The notes below the pieces were generated by a model. That model saw only the letters and a list, made by a program, of their open reading frames with translations. It was not told the origin of the DNA and made no database searches. A stretch of DNA of 64,000 nt from the NCBI GenBank assembly GCA_030063045.1, contig JAQSEB010000015.1, positions 1,612,001-1,676,000 of the forward strand, in the 5' to 3' direction. The translations under genes and the position numbers were made by a program. The DNA comes from Pratylenchus scribneri (lineage: Eukaryota > Nematoda > Chromadorea > Rhabditida > Pratylenchidae). This document shows, piece by piece, positions 20,915 to 32,600 of the stretch; within the stretch, counting starts at the first letter, position 1, and the number at the start of each line of letters is the position of its first letter.

Positions 20915-23900
20915 ATGAATCCAAAATTATTTTCTCTTTTATTACTATTCAATTTATTACCAATATATTTGAATGCAAAATTTTTTGGTTTCGGCTTTGG
21001 TTTTGGCCTATTCAAGAAAAAAATTCTCTCACTTGAAGGCGCCCCTCCTTCACAAGAACAATTCAAAAAGTTGGTCGGTGAAATTGCCCATGTATTATGG
21101 AAAGAGGGAAAATGCGACAATGGCAATATTCTTCATGACAATCCATTCCTTTTAACAAGTGAAAGTATTGCTCTTCAATTAGGATGGATTTTGGAAACAA
21201 ATTGTCTTAATTATGAAAATTACCCCGGCATTACCAATTTGATTGAATCAATGTTGGCAAATAAAAAGAAGAAGAAAACAAAGGGGAAGAATAAATGGCA
21301 ACGCTCTTTAACATTTCTGAAAGAACAATTCGAATGTATTTGGTGCGATATGGATTTTGAAAAAGCTATTAAAATTGCCGCTGAAAGTAAAGTTATCCCA
21401 ATTATACATATTTTTAATAAATAAATAGTAATAAGTCAGGGGTGGAACCGAAATTTCGATTTCGTTTGTCGAGATTTCAATCCTTTAGTTTCGGATTTCG
21501 GTTCTATTTTGATTTCGAAAGCATCGAGTTCAGAAAAATGGGCCAAAAAAGTAAAGTGGGACTCTTTGACTACCAAAAATTTAGATTATTTTTTAAACGA
21601 ATTTCCTTTTTCCTTCCCATTTCTTTCTTTTCCTTTATTAAAATGATCATTTTTATTCAGCAAAGTAATAAATTTACAATTTTATTTTATTAAATATTTA
21701 AATACATAAATTTTTCAATAAAAATTTCATTTTTCGTGTTTTCTATTTTTTAAAGGATTTAAAATTTTTTGAAAAATTTTTTTTCCATTGCCAAAATTTC
21801 ACTGTTATAAATAATTTCGATTCGATATCGATTTGGATTTGGGATTTGAGTTTCGATTTCAATCTAAATTTCGATTTTTTGAATTTCGGTTCCATCCCTG
21901 GTAGTAATGATTAAATAATAAATTCTCTGTATTTCTATTTCGTTGCAGTTCGTGAAGAAGCTTTGGAAAAAATTTTTGAAAAATGCTTTGGAAGCGACAT
22001 ATTTAAAATTGAAAATGATAATCAGGCCAATTTAATTGAATTGGATAAATTGAAGAAATTGAACTGCGCTACAAATTGTATTATTTTATTTAAGATTTTA
22101 AATTTTAAACTGGGTTTAAAAATGGTTCAGATTTTCACAATAATGTCATACTGTCCTGAAAATTAAATTTTATAAGCTATATCGAGAATGACGAATCGAT
22201 TGAATCCATCTTTGATTTTGTCCGGAATTTAGAATCTAAGATTTCCAAAATTTGCTCATCTAATGAATTCCAGAAATGTCGTCCAATTTCCGCATATTAA
22301 ATTTAAAGAAAAAATATTAATTTATTAACAATATTTTTAAAATATTTTCAAATTTTTTAATTAATTGTAAAAATATTTTAATTTAAAGTTGAATTAAAAT
22401 GGCTAAAAATGGATAATGCTCTGGAATTATTTTCGAATTTGCCAAGGAGAGAAGGAGAAGACCATAAATTCATCCCAATCTGGAATAAAAATTTATTGGA
22501 AAAATTGCCAAAATGGAAAGAAGAAAATTCACATTTTAAAAAAATTGTAAAAAATTTGGTACAAAAAATCATTTCTTCAACAGCAATTCCTAATCATGAG
22601 AAGAAGAATTTTTTCCTAAATAAACATTGCACAATTGAAAATGGCCATAATTTGAATTTGGATGCATTATTTTCATCTAAAAATGAGAAAATAAAAGTAA
22701 ATTACAATTGAGATAATATTAAATTGCAGAAAATAAAGAAATAATTTTTGAAAACAAAAAAAATATTATTTTTTAGCCAAAACTAATCAAAACCAAAATT
22801 ATTGAAACTAACTAAAATCAAAATCGTCCAAAAGTGATCCGCAGAGCTTTTAGGCAAATCCGGTTTTAACCGATTTAAATTTCTAATGGACAAATTAAAG
22901 ATTTTCGATAATGTGGAACATGAATTTGGGGTTTTATTTCAGGTTTTGGACCGGTTTCGCTGTTTAAACCGGTTATGCACTTATTTACAAGAGCGGTTTA
23001 AAATGTTTCGGTTTGAATCCGATAGGGTTTAAAACATTAGGTTACTTAGGTAGTGGCTAGAGTTTACGGTTAGAAGTTCGGAATTTAGGAATCTTACTAA
23101 GCCGAAGGCAAAACATTCTAATCCGGTCTCGCGCAGAACCGGTTTAAAAATTTAACCGTCCCACCAAATCGTATTCCACATTATTGAAAATATTTATTTT
23201 ATCCATTATAAATTTTTTAAATCGATTAGACCGGTTTCATCAAACAGGTCTTGCACCCATTTATCGACTATTTTAGTAATTTCAATAATTTAATTTTGAT
23301 TGTTTTTCGATTGAAAATAATATTTTTATGATTTCTGTAATTTAATTCTTTTTTTTTTCGTTTATTGCAAATTAATTTTTTTTTTGTTTTCTGTAAATTA
23401 ATTTTTTTACGGCATATTAATACTGATCCAATTACAATTATTGGGAAAATAATAATTAATTAGAAATTATACTTAAAAAGTTATAAAATTAATAAAAATT
23501 TTGTATTCTTTCCAAATATTTTTTTAATTTAAAAATTAAAATTCTTTAAAATAACAAATTAATTTTAATTTTAAAAAGGATTTAAAAAAGGAAATTAATT
23601 TGGAATGGTTTTGGCCAAAAACAAATATATGTGTATATAATGGAGGAAATCAAAGTTATAATTATGTGCCCATAGAGGACGAAAAAATGGGAATAAAAAT
23701 TCAAAATTTGCTAGAAGATATATTGGAAAAGGAAAAAAATATTCTTGAAGAAATATTCCAAAAAGAATATTCGAATTTTTATATAAAATTAATCGAAGAA
23801 TTGGCCAAAGCCCATTTAGTGAACAGAGATGGAATCTGTGAAAAATTAAGTCCATTTGAATGGGAAAATAAGAAGGAGATTAATGTGAAAGTGAATCGAT

Positions 23901-26259
23901 TGATTGATTTATTTAAGCTAAATTGGAGAACTCCTGAATATTATCGATTGGAGGGTAGCATCAAAAAATTGAAGGTTGGTAACATATACAATTTATATTT
24001 TTTTATAATTAAGAAAATTTAAAATAAATTAAATTTTACCTCAATAAAAAATAAAGGCCAAAAATGTTGGTCAAATAAAAATTAGGTTAAATGATCTGCT
24101 TTTATTGTCTAAATGTTCATGTTTTAATGATAATTCATTTTGAAGACCAAAATCAGTCTTTTCGGTGTATTTTCGAGAAAATATACAATAAAATAAAATT
24201 TAATATTTCTTTGTGAATTTAAATATATGATTGAATTCAAAAACATATTTTTAAAATAAATTAATTATAATTTTAATTAAAATATTAATATGAATTTGGT
24301 AATTCACTACTAGCGGAGATTAGGAACAAACTTTTAATAGGGGGTGGGACCCGAAAATTTATTATTCTGCATTCCTCGGTAATTTTAAGGACTGTTACAC
24401 TATAGAAGACCGAAACTAAACTTCTTTTATCCTAACCTAGCACTAAATCCCACATACCCCAAACCTAAATCTAACTTACCCCCAATACCCATTCGGACAC
24501 CCAAACCTACCCTAAATAAAGTTTACCTAGATTTATAATTAGTGTAGGATATGATAGGTTTAGGTAAGTCCCGGATGGATTTAGAGTCAGGGGAAATCTG
24601 AGGGGAAAAAAGCGACAATTTCAGGGGAACTCTGAGGGGAAAAAAGCGACAATGTCAGGGGAAGTATGAGGGGAAAAGAGCGACAATGTCAAGGGAACTA
24701 TGAAGGGACAAAAGCGATAATGTCAGGGGAACTATGAAGGGACAAAAGCGATAATGTCTTAGGTTTAGGGGTAGGGGTAGGAATACTTTATAATTTTAAA
24801 GGTTTAGAATTTTTTCTCGTCAACTTTTTCCAGTCACTAAAATATCATTGGAGTCAGAATAATAAATTTTCGTGTGCCCAACCCCTACTAAAATTTTGTG
24901 CTCCACTCTCTCGCTAACAGAGAAGTACCATAAATTTTTATTTTAAGCAGTTTAAAAATGTGCATTATCCCGATTGGAGCAAAAAATTTCTTGAGCAAAT
25001 TGATGATTATTTTAATCGAAACAAGGAATCGATTAAATTATCCCCCACTGGGGAACTATACAAAATGTTCAGGGGAATTTGCCATAATTGTTGGCATGCT
25101 TTTCTTAATGGAACGGTGAAATGTTTTGTGAATATTGCCGAATGCCATAATGCAAATTCATCGAATCCTCCATTCAAATTCAATGAAAATAATCCTACAA
25201 AAATTGTCACTTCAATGGAAATGCTTTTGAAAGTGAAAAATATATGCATAAATGATAAAGAAATTTAGCCAATAATAAAAAAAAATTAAAAAATAAAATT
25301 AATGATACTTCGGCAAAAAATGAAAAAAAAATATTAAAATAATAAAGAAATTTTGGTCGAAAATTTATTCACTTTTTTAAAAATTTTATAAATAATTTCC
25401 AAAATTAAAATTCTGTTATATTTTAACCAATAATCCCTAAGCCAATTCTAGTATTTGTAATAATTTATTTTCAAATATACTGGCCAATTTCTTGTCTATG
25501 AATATGGCCATTAAATCGGTGTTATTATTTTCAAATTTTCTCAATCAAAATTATTATTATTATATTATTTACAAAAAATTGATTATTGCAAAAATGAGAC
25601 AAAATTTCCTAATGAATTGTTAATAATTTAAGCAAAATGACAAATGTTGGAGGAATATTTATGATGCATTATTTGATAGGAATTTCGAAGAATTCAGCAA
25701 TATTTTTTCACAAATTATGAAAATGGAATATATTGGTGGTCGAAGAGGTCGAACAACTGATATGGACAAATGGAAAGAATATATGCGGGAAATTGACGAA
25801 TATTTGAACTTTGGAAAGGAAGAATTTGAATTGCCGGAAGAGTTGTCACAAATTGCAATGAAACATTTCCATTCGGATGGGAATGCAAATAATTTGGATT
25901 TAAAGGTAATGAATTTGTGAATTTTTTAAAAATTTATAATTAAAAATATAAAAATTATTAAAAAATATAAATTTAATAATTAATAATTTTAATTAATAAA
26001 ATTTCTTCTTTTCAGGAAGCTTGTGAAATTTTGGGTCTTGAAAATAAACATACTTATGATGAGCTTAGAAAAGCTTATAGAGAAGCAGCACTGAAATATC
26101 ATCCAGATAAAAATCCGAATAAGGCAGCCAATGAACAATTTAAAAAAATTCATAAAGCTTATGAAATGTTACTTGAGGAGGTAAAATTAAAATTTATGAT
26201 TTATTTTTAATAAAAAAATAAAATTTCAGATTGAAAAAAATGGTCAGAAAAATGTATAA
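20915..26259 (+). CDS. Secreted J-domain protein, paralog B (8 exons)
   Basis: Exons 20915-21386, 21949-22077, 22389-22696, 23591-23974, 24948-25232, 25633-25905, 26016-26180, 26230-26259 give 681 codons plus stop. Residues 1-20 are a signal peptide (MNPKLFSLLLLFNLLPIYLN). The body matches paralog A throughout, for example GWILETNCLNYENYPGI, LFSNLPRREGEDHK and ELAKAHLVNR. J domain at residues 618-672 with HPD at 646-648; C-terminus IEKNGQKNV, identical to paralog A. Relative to A, exon 4 is 27 nt longer, with an extra Lys/Glu-rich segment before QKEYSNFY; exons 1, 2, 5 and 7 are shorter and exon 6 slightly longer, all by multiples of three. The lengths indicate selection on the reading frame in both copies. 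Introns 1, 3 and 4 carry inserted repeats. The exon 5 acceptor could be AAG or the next CAG, one codon apart. Function beyond Hsp70 partnership is unknown. Confidence 0.85.
21437..21900. repeat. Terminal-inverted-repeat element in intron 1 of paralog B
   Basis: The left end caggggtggaaccgaaattt is mirrored by aatttcggttccatccctg at the right end. Inside are several tttcgatttcg-type words. Intron 1 is 109 bp in paralog A and 562 bp here, so the element entered after the duplication or was lost from A. Flanks show a possible agtaat duplication but not a clean one. Similar cgaaatttcg words occur at about 17560-17700. Confidence 0.65.
22840..23290. repeat. Foldback element in intron 3 of paralog B
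   Basis: The left half contains attttcgataatgtggaaca and ggaccggtttcgctg; the right half contains gtattccacattattgaaaa and tctcgcgcagaaccgg, giving an imperfect palindrome. Paralog A lacks it (intron 3 is 114 bp versus 894 bp). Related aaccggttctgcgcgag occurs at about 11730 outside the gene. Confidence 0.6.
24300..24905. repeat. Foldback element in intron 4 of paralog B
   Basis: The arm gaaaatttattattctg (24354-24370) is mirrored by cagaataataaattttc, about 24856. The interior has acctaaatctaactta and inverted ggtttaggggtaggg stretches plus a 34-bp tandem repeat. It belongs to the same family as about 8285-8720. Confidence 0.65.
24587..24758. repeat. Five tandem copies of a 34-bp minisatellite
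   Basis: Units start at 24587, 24621, 24655, 24689 and 24723, exactly 34 bp apart, each with tcaggggaac and a variant of aaaagcgacaatg. Identity is high between neighbours, with a gradient of changes (aaaaaagcgacaat to caaaagcgataat). It lies inside the foldback element. Confidence 0.9.
26016..26180 (+). other. J-domain exon of paralog B
   Basis: Encodes EACEILGL, then DELRKAYREAALKYHPDKN and a third helix NEQFKKIHKAYEMLLEE. It is closer to the general J-domain consensus than paralog A and has an intact HPD. It is two codons shorter than the A exon. Confidence 0.9.
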
Positions 26260-26590
26260 TAAAAAGAGAAATGGTTAAAGGAAATGCATCAGAAAAATAG
26301 GTGGAATTGGAATGGAATTTGAGAAAAAAAGCAGATGCACTTTATTTATTCAAAAATATAATAGAAGCATTTTATCCTATGATAAATTTTTTCATTTTAC
26401 TAATATAGCAAGATGTTAATTTATTTTAAAAATTCCGAATATCCTGTTTTCTTTTGTCCAGATTTTTTCCAAATTTGGAATAAAAATATTTTTGCAATTT
26501 TTAAAGAAAAATTTTCAAAAAAGTTTCCTGGCAATAAGTATAATTGAAGTTTAATAATGTCTCATGTAATCCAAAAATGCTTTGGTAGTT
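26260..26590. other. 3' flank of paralog B
   Basis: Similar to the 3' flank of paralog A for about 150 bp (gaaatgcatcagaaaa, tttatttattcaaaaata), then AT-rich sequence with no gene. It should include the 3' UTR. The satellite border follows. Confidence 0.5.
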
Positions 26591-26656
26591 GTCACATGTG
26601 ACACAAAAATGCTTCTGCAACTGTCACATGTGATAAAATAGTGTCACATGTGACAC
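26591..26656. repeat. Three gtcacatgtgac palindromes at the gene-satellite border
   Basis: gtcacatgtgac occurs at 26591-26602 and 26643-26654, with a one-base variant (gtcacatgtgat) at 26623-26634. The last is part of a perfect 16-bp palindrome, gtgtcacatgtgacac. Each contains CACATG/CATGTG E-box cores. The intervals share acaaaaatgcttctgcaa-like sequence. Confidence 0.8.
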
Positions 26657-26659
26657 AAA

Positions 26660-29600
26660 AATACTTACTACAGTCTGCAAATGCATTTTTGTGATAATTT
26701 TTTATTCAATTTCAATTTTCTTAGCAGAGCTAATTCTGCTAGCCGAAAAAATAATGCTTCTATAATCCATAGAATAACCCTTACATAATTTCGAATAACC
26801 CTTACATTTAGGATAATGAAGATTTCAATTTTCTTAGCAGAGCTAATTCTGCTAGCTGAAAAAAACAATGCTTCTACAATCCATAGAATAACCCTTACAT
26901 AATTTCGAATAACCCTTACATTTAGGATAATGAAAATTTCAATTTTCTTAGCAGAGCTAATTCTGCTAGCTGAAAAAAACAATGCTTCTATAATCCATAG
27001 AATAACCCTTACATAATTTCGAATAACCCTTACATTTAGGATAATGAAAATTTCAATTTTCTTAGCAGAGCTAAAACTGCTAGCTGAAAAAAACAATGCT
27101 TCTACAATCCATAGAATAACCCTTACATAATTTCGAATAACCCTTACATTTAGGATAATGAAAATTTCAATTTTCTTAGCAGAGCTAATTCTGCTAGCTG
27201 AAAAAAACAATGCTTCTATAATCCATAGAATAACCCTTACATAATTTCGAATAACCCTTACATTTAGGATAATGAAAATTTCAATTTTCTTAGCAGAGCT
27301 AAAACTGCTAGCTGAAAAAAACAATGCTTCTATAATCCATAGAATAACCCTTACATAATTTCGAATAACCCTTACATTTAGGATAATAAAAATTTCAATT
27401 TTCTTAGCAGAGCTAATTCTGCTAGCTAAAAAAGAAAACAATTTTCTAGGTTAGGATTTGGCTAAATATGCAATTTACGAAAATATTTTTTGGACCTAGA
27501 TTAAAAATTTCAATTTTCCGAGCAGAGCTAATTCTGCTAGCTAAAAAAGAAAACAATTTTCTAGGTTAGCATTATACAATTTTCTAGGTTAGGATTTTGC
27601 TAAATATGCAATTTACGAAAGCATTTTTTGGACCTAGATTAAAAATTTCAATTTTCCGAGCAGAGCTAATTCTGCTAGCTAAAAAAGAAAACAATTTTCT
27701 AGGTTAGGATTATGCAATTTTCTAGGTTAGGATTTGGCTAAATATGCAATTTACGAAAGCATTTTTTGGACCTAGATTAAAAATTTCAATTTTCCGAGCA
27801 GAGCTAATTCTGCTAGCTAAAAAAATAATGCTTCTACAATCCATAGAATAACCCTTACATAATTTCGAATAACCCTTACATTTAGGATAATAAAAATTTC
27901 AATTTTCTTAGTTAGAGCTAATTCTGCTAGCTAAAAAAAACAATGCTTCTACAATCCATAGAATAACCCTTACATAATTTCGAATAACCCTTACATTTAG
28001 GATAATAAAAATTTCAATTTTCTTAGCAGAGCTAATTCTGCTAGCTAAAAAAGAAAACAATTTTCTAGGTTAGGATTATGCAATTTTCTAGGTTAGGATT
28101 TGGCTAAATATGCAATTTACGAAAGCATTTTTTGGACCTAGATTAAAAATTTCAATTTTCCGAGCAGAGCTAATTCTGCTATCTAAAAAAGAAAACAATT
28201 TTCTAGGTTAGGATTATGCAATTTTCTAGGTTAGGATTTGGCTAAATATGCAATTTACGAAAGCATTTTTTGACCTAGATTAATTTCCGAGCAGAGCTAA
28301 TTCTGCTATCTAAAAAAGAAAACAATTTTCTAGGTTAGGATTATGCAATTTTCTAGGTTAGGATTTGGCTAAATATGCAATTTACGAAAGCATTTTTTGA
28401 CCTAGATTAATTTCCGAGCAGAGCTAATTCTGCTATCTAAAAAAGAAAACAATTTTCTAGGTTAGGATTATGCAATTTTCTAGGTTAGGATTTGGCTAAA
28501 TATGCAATTTACGAAAGCATTTTTTGACCTAGATTAATTTCCGAGCAGAGCTAATTCTGCTATCTAAAAAAGAAAACAATTTTCTAGGTTAGGATTATGC
28601 AATTTTCTAGGTTAGGATTTGGCTAAATATGCAATTTACGAAAGCATTTTTTGGACCTAGATTAAAAATTTCAATTTTCCGAGCAGAGCTAATTCTGCTA
28701 GCTAAAAAAGAAAACAATTTTCTAGGTTAGGATTATGCAATTTTCTAGGTTAGGATTTGGCTAAATATGCAATTTCCGAAAACATTTTTTGGACCTAGAT
28801 TAAAAATTTCTATTTTCCGAGCAGAGCTAATTCTGCTAGATAAAAAAGAAAACAATTTTCTAGGTTAGGATTATGCAATTTTTTAGGTTAGGATTTGGCT
28901 AAATATGCAATTTACGAAAGCATTTTTTGGACCTAGATTAAAAATTTCTATTTTCCGAGCAGAGCTAATTCTGCTAGATAAAAAAGAAAACAATTTTCTA
29001 GGTTAGGATTATGCAATTTTCTAGGTTAGGATTTGGCTAAATATGCAATTTACGAAAGCATTTTTTGGACCTAGATTAAAAATTTCTATTTTCCGAGCAG
29101 AGCTAATTCTGCTAGCTAAAAAAGAAAACAATTTTCTAGGTTAGGATTATGCAATTTTCTAGGTTAGGATTTGGTTAAATATGCAATTTCCGAAAGCATT
29201 TTTTGGACCTAGATTAAAAATTTCTATTTTCCGAGCAGAGCTAATTCTGCTAGCTAAAAAAGAAAACAATTTTCTAGGTTAGGATTTGGCTAAATATGCA
29301 ATTACGAAAGCATTTTTTGGACCTAGATTAAAAATTTATATTTTCCGTGCAGAGCTAATTCTGCTAGCTAAAAAAGAAAACAATTTTCTAGGTTAGGATT
29401 TGGCTAAATATGCAATTACGAAAGCATTTTTTGGACCTAGATTAAAAATTTATATTTTCCGAGCAGAGCTAATTCTGCTAGCTAAAAAAGAAAACAATTT
29501 TCTAGGTTAGGATTTGGCTAAATATGCAATTTACGAAAGCATTTTTTGGACCTAGATTAAAAATTTCTATTTTCCGAGCAGAGCTAATTCTGCTAGATAA

Positions 29601-32600
29601 AAAAGAAAACAATTTTCTAGGTTAGGATTATGCAATTTTCTAGGTTAGGATTTGGCTAAATATGCAATTTACGAAAGCATTTTTTGGACCTAGATTAAAA
29701 ATTTCAATTTTCCGAGTAGAGCTAATTCTGCTAGCTAAAAAAGAAAACAATTTTCTAGGTTAGGATTATGCAATTTTCTAGGTTAGGATTTGGCTAAATA
29801 TGCAATTTACGAAAGCATTTTTTGGACCTAGATTAAAAATTTCAATTTTCCGAGTAGAGCTAATTCTGCTAGCTAAAAAAGAAAACAATTTTCTAGGTTA
29901 GGATTATGCAATTTTCTAGGTTAGGATTTGGCTAAATATGCAATTACGAAAGCATTTTTTGGACCTAGATTAAAAATTTATATTTTCCGAGCAGAGCTAA
30001 TTCTGCTAGCTAAAAAAGAAAACAATTTTCTAGGTTAGGATTTGGCTAAATATGCAATTTCCGAAAGCATTTTTTGGACCTAGATTAAAAATTTCTATTT
30101 TCCGAGCAGAGCTAATTCTGCTAGCTAAAAAAGAAAACAATTTTCTAGGTTAGGATTTGGCTAAATATGCAATTACGAAAGCATTTTTTGGACCTAGATT
30201 AAAAATTTATATTTTCCGAGCAGAGCTAATTCTGCTAGCTAAAAAAGAAAACAATTTTCTAGGTTAGGATTTGGCTAAATATGCAATTACGAAAGCATTT
30301 TTTGGACCTAGATTAAAAATTTATATTTTCCGAGCAGAGTTAATTCTGCTAGCTAAAAAAGAAAACAATTTTCTAGGTTAGGATTTGGCTAAATATGCAA
30401 TTACGAAAGCATTTTTTGGACCTAGATTAAAAATTTATATTTTCCGAGCAGAGCTAATTCTGCTAGCTAAAAAAGAAAACAATTTTCTAGGTTAGGATTT
30501 GGCTAAATATGCAATTTACGAAAGCATTTTTTGGACCTAGATTAAAAATTTCTATTTTCCGAGCAGAGCTAATTCTGCTAGATAAAAAAGAAAACAATTT
30601 TCTAGGTTAGGATTATGCAATTTTCTAGGTTAGGATTTGGCTAAATATGCAATTTACGAAAGCATTTTTTGGACCTAGATTAAAAATTTCAATTTTCCGA
30701 GTAGAGCTAATTCTGCTAGCTAAAAAAGAAAACAATTTTCTAGGTTAGGATTATGCAATTTTCTAGGTTAGGATTTGGCTAAATATGCAATTTACGAAAG
30801 CATTTTTTGGACCTAGATTAAAAATTTCAATTTTCCGAGTAGAGCTAATTCTGCTAGCTAAAAAAGAAAACAATTTTCTAGGTTAGGATTATGCAATTTT
30901 CTAGGTTAGGATTTGGCTAAATATGCAATTACTAAAGCATTTTTTGGACCTAGATTAAAAATTTCTATTTTCCGAGCAGAGCTAATTCTGCTAGCTAAAA
31001 AAGAAAACAATTTTCTAGGTTAGGATTTGGCTAAATATGCAATTACGAAAGCATTTTTTGGACCTAGATTAAAAATTTATATTTTCCGAGCAGAGCTAAT
31101 TCTGCTAGCTAAAAAAGAAAACAATTTTCTAGGTTAGGATTATGCAATTTTCTAGGTTAGGATTTGGTTAAATATGCAATTTCCGAAAGCATTTTTTGGA
31201 CCTAGATTAAAAATTTATATTTTCCGAGCAGAGCTAATTCTGCTAGCTAAAAAAGAAAACAATTTTCTAGGTTAGGATTTGGCTAAATATGCAATTTACG
31301 AAAGCATTTTTTGGACCTAGATTAAAAATTTCTATTTTCCGAGCAGAGCTAATTCTGCTAGATAAAAAAGAAAACAATTTTCTAGGTTAGGATTATGCAA
31401 TTTTCTAGGTTAGGATTTGGCTAAATATGCAATTTACGAAAGCATTTTTTGGACCTAGATTAAAAATTTCTATTTTCCGAGCAGAGCTAATTCTGCTAGC
31501 TAAAAAAGAAAACAATTTTCTAGGTTAGGATTTGGCTAAATATGCAATTTACGAAAGCATTTTTTGGACCTAGATTAAAAATTTCAATTTTCCGAGTAGA
31601 GCTAATTCTGCTAGCTAAAAAAGAAAACAATTTTCTAGGTTAGGATTATGCAATTTTCTAGGTTAGGATTTGGCTAAATATGCAATTACGAAAGCATTTT
31701 TTGGACCTAGATTAAAAATTTCTATTTTCCGAGCAGAGCTAATTCTGCTAGCTAAAAAAGAAAACAATTTTCTAGGTTAGGATTTGGCTAAATATGCAAT
31801 TACGAAAGCATTTTTTGGATCTAGATTAAAAATTTCAATTTTCCGAGCAGAGCTAATTCTGCTAGCTAAAAAAGAAAACAATTTTCTAGGTTAGGATTTG
31901 GCTAAATATGCAATTACGAAAGCATTTTTTGGACCTAGATTAAAAATTTATATTTTCCGAGCAGAGCTAATTCTGCTAGCTAAAAAAGAAAACAATTTTC
32001 TAGGTTAGGATTTGGCTAAATATGCAATTTACGAAAGCATTTTTTGGACCTAGATTAAAAATTTCTATTTTCCGAGCAGAGCTAATTCTGCTAGATAAAA
32101 AAGAAAACAATTTTCTAGGTTAGGATTATGCAATTTTCTAGGTTAGGATTTGGCTAAATATGCAATTTACGAAAGCATTTTTTGGACCTAGATTAAAAAT
32201 TTCAATTTTCCGAGTAGAGCTAATTCTGCTAGCTAAAAAAGAAAACAATTTTCTAGGTTAGGATTATGCAATTTTCTAGGTTAGGATTTGGCTAAATATG
32301 CAATTACGAAAGCATTTTTTGGACCTAGATTAAAAATTTATATTTTCCGAGCAGAGCTAATTCTGCTAGCTAAAAAAGAAAACAATTTTCTAGGTTAGGA
32401 TTATGCAATTTTCTAGGTTAGGATTTGGTTAAATATGCAATTTATGAAAGCATTTTTTGGACCTAGATTAAAAATTTCAATTTTCCGAGCAGAGCTAATT
32501 CTGCTAGCTAAAAAAGAAAACAATTTTCTAGGTTAGGATTTGGCTAAATATGCAATTTACGAAAGCATTTTTTGGACCTAGATTAAAAATTTCAATTTTC

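Noticed and set aside
26668..27441. 257-codon minus-strand ORF with repeated FIILNVRVIRNYVRVIL segments, and its copies at 33551, 39436 and 42257
   Set aside because: It is the alpha satellite monomer (38 codons) read in frame. It has no start context, no splice support and no non-repetitive part.
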